Assembly: GCA_027886175.1 (NCBI GenBank)
Contig: JAJNNQ010000006.1
Coordinates: forward strand, 9,424,001 to 9,488,000
DNA from: Phylloscopus collybita
Taxonomy: Eukaryota; Chordata; Aves; Passeriformes; Phylloscopidae
Direction of reading: 5' to 3'
Length of the DNA: 64,000 nucleotides
Shown: piece by piece, positions 56,045-64,000 of the stretch
Layout of the letters: each line of letters opens with the position of its first letter
Position numbering within the stretch: position 1 is the stretch's first letter
Position numbers and translations under genes: made by a program
Notes under the pieces: generated by a model
What the model was told of the DNA's origin: nothing
Databases searched by the model: none
What the model saw: only the letters and a program-made list of their open reading frames with translations

Positions 56045-56428
56045 TATAGAATCACAGAATATCCTGGAACACATAAGGATCATCACATCCAGCTCCTGTC
56101 TCTTTACAACATGAATCCAAAAATCATACCATATGTCTGAGAATATTTCCAAACACTTGAACTCTGTCAGGTTTGGTGCTGTGACCACTCCTCTGAGAAG
56201 CCTTTTCCAGTGCACAACAACCCTCTGGACAAAGAATCTTTTACTAATATCCAACCTAAACCTCTCCTGACTCAGCTTCATGCCTTTGCCTCAAGACCTG
56301 TCACTGGGCACAGCAGAAAAGAGATCATTTCCTGCCCCACCTCTTCCCCTCATGAGAAAGCTGTAGACAGATATGAGGTCTTCCCTAAGTCTCCTTCAGG
56401 CTGAACAGAACAAGTGAACTCAGCCTAA
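56045..56428 (-). mobile_element. CR1 LINE 3' end, antisense
   Basis: Clear CR1 3' end complement: TATAGAATCACAGAATATCC, then GGATCATCACATCCAGCTCC, TTCCAAACACTTGAACTCTG, GTGCTGTGACCACTCC, CAACCCTCTGGACAAAGAA, CTCCTGACTCAGCTTCATGC, CTGTCACTGGGCACAGCAG and CCTTCAGGCTGAACAG. About 380 bp with little decay, so it is one of the younger CR1 copies here. The three small frames overlapping it are shadows. Confidence 0.95.
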
Positions 56429-56434
56429 GAAGTC

Positions 56435-59400
56435 AGACCTAAGAAATTTTGCAGCTTTCTGCACATACACTTGAAACACAATTAAACACTGAACCTTTGC
56501 TAAATTTTCTCTGAAGCTCCAGTCACAAAACCCCAGGAAATATGCTGTCACAACAGAGGGGGCATTTTTCTGTAAGAACACAATAGGTCTTTGAAGAGAA
56601 GGAAGTTGGAATAACCTTTAACTTATTTTAGTATTTTGAAATCCTAAATCAAGTGGAAAAACTGTATGTGAGGAAGATTAAATTGGAGGAAATAGAGATA
56701 AGTATCCATGATACCAAACAAATTATTAAGGCTTCCTTACATATAACAACTTTATAAAGAAAACAACTACTACAAATAGAGATTAACTAGAACATCTTAA
56801 TTAGATCATCATTATTACTTGACTAAGGATTTAATTAGAACAACTACACCTACAAAAAGCAATCAGAAAATCAATTAAGATTAGAAGCAAATGGAAACCT
56901 ATAAAAAATTGAAAAAAATGTCATGAAATCCACAAAAGGGGCAGTTAAATCAAAACCTTGTTTTTAATTCAGACAACAGTGAACTCATAATTTTGTGCAG
57001 GATGCTAAGAACCAGACCTGTATCCTCCCCTTGGTTTTTACAGTCCCATTGTTTCACATCAGTTGTGAATGTGCCCTTAAATATGTTTAGAGAGGAATTT
57101 ATTTGCAAATATTAAGTTTAAATATTTTATCTGAGGTACAAATTGGAAAATTTGGTAAGAAATCACTCATCTAATCCCTTTAGGACTGACCAAAATATTT
57201 TAACCTCTTTTTCTTTTGAAAGATTTTTAAATTCCATAAGTAATATTTAGAGGCAAATTATTTTTTCATTAATTAGCTTCTCCACATTAGTTCTTAGTTA
57301 AGAACTATTTGTTTTATGGTTATATATTTGGTTAACCAAAGTTAAATGTTCTGAATCAATTACGCAAAGTGTATTACAGTGTTCTTTAGTGCATTGAGTG
57401 TGATACAGTTCACCTTTCCTAAAAAAGAGGTTCTTAATTTTACGGTGCACTTACTTAGCTGGCCTGCTAGAACCTGAGTTTGTTGACTTTCAAGATGCTT
57501 CCTCAAATCTTCTGTGTAGCCAGGCTGAGGGTGTTGGGTTTTTATTTTGGTTTATTGTTAATTTTTTTTTCCTTTTTATTACATTTTTAAATTTCATTTA
57601 CTAGATGAGTAAATGGTGAATACATAATTTTACAGGTACAGGTTTTGTCGTTATGTTTTAATGCCAGTAGTGTATGTAAAAGCAGTTCTAGAAGGGGATT
57701 AAATGTTAAAAAAATTATTTGAACTAATACCCTAAATAAATCCTGTACATTATTATTCTCACCATTCTGTATTTTCAAGCTATGAAAAGGCTCATTACTG
57801 TACCTAATTTCATAGAAGAACAATCTGTTCTCAGATTTATTTGTGACTCTAAAATTTTAGCACAGAAATATATTAATTTGAAAATGAACAAAAAATCATC
57901 TTGATCTTTGGAGATTATAAAACACAGGATACTTCCCCACTACTCCCTTGGAGTAGCTTCAGGATCTCTGATCTGAAGATTTTGGCCATGTTCTGACCTT
58001 ATGGAGGTGAGACATAGACATGAATCAAGTTTCTTTCTTTCTTCTTTCCCCTTAAGTCTTTAATTGAGCACAACAAAACCTGGAGATTATGAACCTGACA
58101 AGATATACTGACTCCAGCTTATCTCCCTATCTGCAGAAACCAGTCAGATCCTGCAGTTTCTTAAAACTGTGTGTGTTCACTTCCTTTAAAAATATGTCCA
58201 AACACGTAGATATCTTCTGAAAGCATTTGTCAGACCTTGAAATTTAGAATATCATTATACACTTCAATACAGACTCTTTTTCTGGGTTTAGATGTTTAAA
58301 CGTGACTCCAATAGAAATTAGTGTAAATCTGAAACAGAAGAACTGGAAACTATTTTCTAAACCTTTTTCATGGTCTTCACAAATAAGTCAGTACAAAGAT
58401 ATATAAGTTCCTATTGAAATGACTTATTTTTGTGATTATATTTTTATTTTGTTCTTTCGTGACAATGAGATATTTGAGTAGCGCCATTAATTAGTACAGG
58501 ACACTACCTAATATCTCTGACTTGGTTTGTTTTGTTTTGTTTTGTTTTTTTAAGACTTTTTAAAGGAAGCTAGTTATTATTTTTCATTCTTCTTATTTTA
58601 AGTTGAATTTCCTGCAATAACATAACCCCCCAAATTGCTTACTCCATCAGTTCCCTGTAAAAGTGTATTGCTGATTACCCCAGCCTAAAATAACCTGCTA
58701 GCCAACAGAACTGATATATAGTTATTAATTTTTTGTCATTGTTATCTTCCATGCCTGTTAGAAGAATTGCAATAATGCCTGCTGGCTGAAAAATTAGCAA
58801 AATGAAACCTTTCACATCTGTTTCTCAGTAGGCTAATGAGAAAATGGGTTGGACATCCTCACTTATTTTTTTTCTTGCTGAGCAGTCCCAGCAGTGGGAG
58901 AACTAGAAAATACAAATTTCTGTAGTAATTTCATTCCATTTTCTTTAACTTTATTGCAGAGGTTTGACAAGGTAGAGCTGATATTATATCCAATTACACC
59001 AAGTATCTCATTCATTTGAATTGAAGTTCTCGCTTCTAGAAGAATTTATGAAAAAAAAATTGAAAATTGGCAGTACAATAACCAACTCTAACAGTAGCAG
59101 TACACCTCTCCTTTGACTTCCCTTTATAAAATGTAAAACCAGAATTAATATAAGACTGTTATTCCCATTCTCTGCTTCATGAGTCAGAAAAAAATACTGA
59201 CCTCTCTTACGCCAGTAATTTCAACTTTCATTGTCAGAGAGTTTTAAGCAGCATCCACAATTTTCTTTTTTTGCTACCATTAATGGTGAAGAAAGCACTT
59301 TGCAAACATCTACAATTATCTCAGTCCTTTAAAACCAAGATATTTTAATTTTTTATATATACACTGTATCAGCATTTCCTCTATGCTTTTCATGAACGGA

Positions 59401-61390
59401 CTTACCTTTTTCTATCTTCTCACATTGCAGTTCTTTGTGTGCAGACCATCAAATATATACAAATATATGCACTTCAGCCATGCTAAATAACATAGGATTT
59501 AATTATTTTAAAATTATAATTAACAGTCTTTTTTTTGTATTGGAAAATTAGAAATTAAAAAAAATAATTTAAGTTAAAGATATTTAAAGAAGATAGCCAT
59601 ATAACATCAAGTCCTGATTCAGTATTTTAGTATTTTTTTTTTTTTAATAGGCTCTATCCCAAAGGGCATCCCCATAAGAATGGATAAAGCAAAAGTAGCA
59701 AGAAAGAATTAGAGTTCCTTCATGCCATTCTGGAGGCTTATCATTTTATACTCCATTTTACTTTATATTCCTAAGGAAAAGGTGAGATAATCTACAGATT
59801 ACTAATAGCCTTAAAAATCTATGTACTTAAAAAAGGAAAAGATGATTCTTGACTCAGAAAAATATACATTTTGGAAAACATTTAGTTTCTTAAGGTAGAT
59901 TATTGTGTGGTCTATTACAAAGGAAATGCTTTGCATGTGGTTCATGAGTACAACACAAATAGATACTAATGTCTTATCAACAGTAATAACCTGGGAGAGC
60001 ACACTAAGATTTACTAGGAAAAATGAGTAAATATTTACAGTATCTCTAGAATCAACATTTAAAATAGATTTGTAGAAGAAAAGAAAACAATGCTTTAATT
60101 TCAAATTTATAACAATTTTTTTCCCCTTAAAATATTCTAAAATAAGTAACTTCTGGTTTCTTTTCAACTTCCAGTTGTCACTTGTTGTCCAGTTGAAAGT
60201 TGCCACTGGAAAAATTCTATAACATGACAAAGCCTTCAAAGCCCCTACATTTTCTTTAGTTGGTAGCAATCTTATAAAAAAAAAGAAAAGTCCAATTCAG
60301 ACTACGGACTATTCAAATTCTCCAGTTATGTTTCAGGAAAAAAAAGAATACATCAACTACTGCTTTTGTGTGAAACATTTTTCCTGAAAAAGTGTAAGTG
60401 CACACAAAAATAATTAGTAGAATGTGCATGACCATACCCTATGTAATTATGTCATGTTAATTAATATAGTAAGCATAGACAATATAAGATAGGCATATAG
60501 TTTCATGATTTCGATATGAATTAGGAGAGTTAGAGAAAAAATGTAAACACAGCAAAAAGAAGGAGGGAAGGATTTAAATGCCAAAACTCAAATTTGTTAT
60601 TGTACTGATGAGCAAGACAACAATCTACTACTCATGTAAAATACACTGAATATATATTTGTGCAGTAACAAATATTTCATCACATTCTAACAATTTGGAA
60701 TGAACACTATTCAACCTCTCATAAATGAAAATAATTCTGTGCTTTTTCTGGGGTTCTCAAATACAAAAAGACCTAAACTACCACAAGTTTAAGTGCTTTA
60801 ATATAGCACCAGTTTATTCTAGAAACTACTTTCTTGCACTGAGATTGACATTCTTGCTTGTCTCTCACCCTACTTGTGACTGACCTCTGTCATAACTTCA
60901 ACTGCTGCTGCCAGATTTTAAAATTAACCTCAGAACAAGGAAGATAAAAAGGGTTGTAATCTTTTCCTATGTATCCTGGGATAAAAATTCTTGCCTGTCC
61001 TTTGGGACTGACTGTTCTAGGACACTGAAATGGAAGCTGAAAAAGCTGATTTTTAGTAGTTCCATTGTGAGTTAGCTCTCTAGCACTCTAATTTTATGGC
61101 AATTAAACAGCATTCTAAATATTATACAATCCTCCTAAGTTTATGCAATCCTTCTCTTTATTTAATCTTTCAGTATAATAATTTCTTTCCTACCTCTCTC
61201 ATATAATTTTTCTAGAAGACATTATCATCTCCCTTAATTCCTTAAATTGTTCAGCTTCTAACTTTGATTTGATCCACTTCTAAGCTGAAACAAAGCTGGC
61301 ATATTTAAAAGTTGGCCTTGTGTCATATTTAGTTCCTTTCCAATTCCATTTTTAACAAAGTGGAAAATCAGATCACTCTTTTCAGTAAGA
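56435..61390. other. AT-rich DNA, no recognised gene
   Basis: About 5 kb without a supported gene or transposon. A TTTTG microsatellite sits at 58525. The 152-codon antisense frame at 59811-60269 has the composition of AT-rich random DNA (Ile, Leu, Phe, Lys, Asn, Ser), has no domain and lies between ordinary AT-rich flanks. I do not call it a gene. Confidence 0.5.
58525..58552. repeat. (TTTTG)n microsatellite
   Basis: Four TTTTG units after a GGTTTG start, ending in a T run. Confidence 0.9.
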
Positions 61391-61393
61391 TAG

Positions 61394-61848
61394 TGCTGAG
61401 AACAGAGCTATATTGCGTTTATACCGCAAGGTTTTGGTAGTGGAAGGACCACATGAGTGACTTTTGTGAGAAGATGCCACAAGTTACCCGTATGTCTGAC
61501 AGAGCCAATGCCACCCAGCCCCAGGATGGACCCACTGCTAAATGAGGGTAAATCCATCAGTGATGGTGGTAGTGCCCCTGGATTAACCTATATCAGAAGG
61601 GGAAATATTTGCTGTGCAACAGGTGGAAAGAGGAGTGACAATATGTAAAACACATCTGTAGCAGTGTTGTAGGCACCAAGGAGGTCCTTTAGGCAACAGA
61701 GCAGAGATTTTCCTGCAGCCTGTGGTGCAGACCATGAGGCAGCTGTGCTCCTCCAGCCCATGGAAATCCATGGTGGAACAGAAATCCACCTGCAACCTTG
61801 GAGGACCTCACTCAGAAGCAGGCTCCTGAGTAGGACTTGTGCTTATTC
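61394..61848 (+). mobile_element. Avian ERVL-type LTR of a second family, 3' truncated
   Basis: From TGCTGAGAACAGAGC the sequence follows a well-known avian LTR type: GCAAGGTTTTGGTAGTGGAAG, TGACAGAGCCAATGCCACCC, CAGTGATGGTGGTAGTGCCC, then a TATA-like TAACCTATATCAGAAGGGG at about 61585. The promoter-proximal GAGGAGTGACAATATGT segment follows, and then the repeated GCAGCCTGTGGTGCAGACCATG/CAGCCCATGGAAATCCATGG modules. It stops at about 61848 inside the repeated part, so the 3' end is lost. The two frames at 61457 and 61583 are shadows of it. Confidence 0.85.
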
Positions 61849-61849
61849 A

Positions 61850-64000
61850 TGCTCCAGTTTATTTGAAAAAATCTGGATTAATTCATAGAACTAAAAATTA
61901 TATTGGACACTCCTTTTGTGTCTCACTGTAGCTCTTTTTAAAGGTAGGTTGCACACACATTGGTCAGCAGTTCTGCGGTTTTATGTTTGATGGTTGTCAG
62001 ATATCTCAGGGAGATGCTGTGCAGCCCTGATGACTTCTCTATTTGATCAAATGCTTTCTATATATTTCAAACTGGCCTAGCTTCTCTGAACTACATTATA
62101 GAAAGGATATGACAGCTATGGGAATAAACCTAACAAAAGATCCATAGAATAAAGAGCTTTTCTTCTACGGACATTTAATCTCCAATTTCTATTTTTACAG
62201 TACAACAATTGGAAGAACTATTACTTGTAAGCTATTATGAAATACTTCAATTAAAATTGAAATTCCTTTTAAACTAGGAAAATCAAACATATTTCAGCCC
62301 TCTTTCTTCAGATTTTGTTTTGTTTTTAATTTGGGAAAAATACTACAAGCATTCTTCCAACATACTCAAGAGCTTCACCTTTTGAAAACAGTACTCTATT
62401 GCTACTGCTTTGCTCATTAGCCATCCACACTCATCTTTTAAATGACAATTTATAAAGATGCTTACACTAATCTTCAAAAAATGCCCAACAAAAAGGTTTG
62501 CAGAGCTGAAGACTGCATAAAAGTTATTATAATGTAATAATGGCTATTATAGTTTCTTTACCTCTGCTAAATTAACTTCAATTTTTTTTAACTGTAATTT
62601 TGTGGTAGTAACTGGAAAAAAACGACCTGGTTTTCTGTGAGAACTTTGGTTCATAGTTATGTGTTATCGATAGAGTCTCTTCAAATCTGCTATGTTTAAG
62701 AGGAGTCCAAAATTTGATATTTTATTTTGTTTCTCACTAACAGTTTTACTATGGGATTACAGGAAGTGAAGCTGTTTTCTTAAGCAGGTGCTTCCATTAT
62801 GATAGAAAGTACAATACTGCATTGGTTTCTACCTGTCCTGTCAAGGAGGAGAGTAAGCTGAATAACACTGGTCAAGAAATTCCTCACTGTGTCTCACTTT
62901 TCCCATGTTTAAAAGACAGAAAAGCTACTGTCTTTCTATACAAAGCACACAGATTCTAATGGGACAGTACTGTGAGTACTCCATAGAATATGATCAAAAC
63001 TATTACCACAAAGAGAAGCAAAAATAACACTTTCTTGTAAGAAAAAAATTACACTAGATATACCAGGACATTTTGTATGTTTATATTTTATTTCTCTGTA
63101 AGTGACTGAAGGGAATGTGGTTTCCTTCTGTTAGAAAGAAAGGAACTGAGCTTGGTGGGAACTTTATTATGAGGGTAGCCAAATGTGGAATTGGATAGAA
63201 AGTAGCGAATCATAGCCTGATGAGCAGTGCACTTCTATTTGTCCAAGAAACTGGGAATCCCTCTTGGTTTGAATCGTTCTATTGTTTCCAATACTCAGAT
63301 GAGGCTTCACACAAGTGCAGCTCAGACATGTAGGCCAATCTGTCTTCCTATGGTCACACATCTGAAATGTTTCACAAATTGTTGGAAGACAGACATCAAA
63401 TTAAAAAAAGAAAAAACAAGCAAACAAACAAACAAACAAAAACCTAACAAAAGCAAAAGCAAAAACAAAAACAAAGCAAAACAAACAAACAAACAAACAC
63501 CCCTGAATTTTATCCAGAAACAGGTGGATTGAATGCATATTCTATTTAGAGCATGGTTCACCTGATTTTGACAGAACAACTCATTTCCTGCTGTCAAGTT
63601 GTCTGTTTCATAGAGAAGAGACAGGTAGGACTCTGGTATAATCCTGCACTACAGGGTACTGAGCAGGATGCCTTGTCTGAGCTCCCATAACGCACCAGGA
63701 TGTAATTCCATATTGGTATTCTTGCCAAAGCAGCACAGACAATTCAGTGAGTTTGAGTATTGCTAATTTGTTGTCAATTAGGTTGTTTCACACATTGGAA
63801 GGACTGTCAAAGCATCACCATTTAGGAGAATGTTGGTGTTTGAAAATAGCTTATTTTAAGCATAGCTTGAAAGGTGAGCTGTGAAGCCAGGTGAAGCACC
63901 TTGTCTGCTGTGGATCTGAGTTTGGCAGCTGTTATACTGAGTAAGGAAAAAAGAGCAAACAATGGCCCAGTACACACATTGAACTGCCTGCATGTTAATG
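61850..64000. other. AT-rich DNA, no recognised gene
   Basis: About 2.1 kb with no supported gene up to the end of the window. It contains the A/C simple repeat at 63398. The frames at 63227 and 63322 run through that repeat. Confidence 0.5.
63398..63502. repeat. (AAAC)n-type simple repeat
   Basis: About 100 bp of AAAC, AAAGC and AAAAAC units on the plus strand, the complement of the GTTT tracts elsewhere in the window. Confidence 0.95.

Noticed and set aside
59811..60269. 152-codon open frame on the minus strand
   Set aside because: No recognisable motif or signal peptide pattern, composition of random AT-rich DNA, no promoter or exon context.

Overview
This window looks like a gene-free stretch of a bird nuclear genome, most likely a songbird or close relative. 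The placement rests on many CR1 LINE fragments, whose 3' tails and reverse-transcriptase-derived segments have the typical avian form, and on several endogenous-retrovirus LTRs of kinds common in passerines. Base composition is strongly AT-rich by eye. No reading frame exceeds about 153 codons, and none of the longer ones shows a recognisable domain, so I call no protein-coding gene and no tRNA or rRNA gene. There is no operon, CRISPR array or bacterial-type system here.

Layout. 1-5.7 kb: AT-rich single-copy-looking DNA with a G/T-rich simple repeat at about 1.6-1.8 kb and a 45-bp tandem duplication at 4.46 kb. 5.7-8.5 kb: a sense-strand CR1 and an older CR1. 12.2-12.8 kb: CR1 pieces in opposite orientation. 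13.6 kb: a 140-bp unidentified repeat with a second copy at 37.7 kb. 15.6-21.9 kb: a cluster of four LTRs, namely an ERVL-type LTR, an 869-bp LTR with a G/T tract inside it, an ERVK-type solo LTR with a perfect 6-bp target duplication, and an antisense ERVL-type LTR. 22.9 kb: an old CR1. 29.75-31.6 kb: an antisense CR1 split by an ATAC microsatellite, then a second solo LTR of the same ERVK-type family with its own perfect 6-bp target duplication. 32-45 kb: mainly unannotated DNA with one CR1, one ERV LTR at 39.9-40.7 kb, and microsatellites. 45.0-45.5 kb: an antisense LTR with a duplicated U3 segment. 48.6-53.1 kb: the most complex block. It holds three CR1 fragments, then an antisense ERVL 5' LTR with adjoining leader that is itself interrupted by an ERVK-type solo LTR, then a truncated ERVL-type LTR in sense. 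56.0 kb: an antisense CR1. 61.4-61.85 kb: a second kind of avian ERVL-type LTR. The rest is unannotated AT-rich DNA, which may contain conserved non-coding elements that cannot be proved from one sequence.

The genes do not 'work together' because none are visible. The window is best read as a transposon graveyard. The most useful results are the exactly bounded solo LTRs, the nested insertion at 51-52.8 kb, repeated promoter and U5 modules inside LTRs, and a repeat pair I cannot name. I found no evidence of a previously undescribed gene system.
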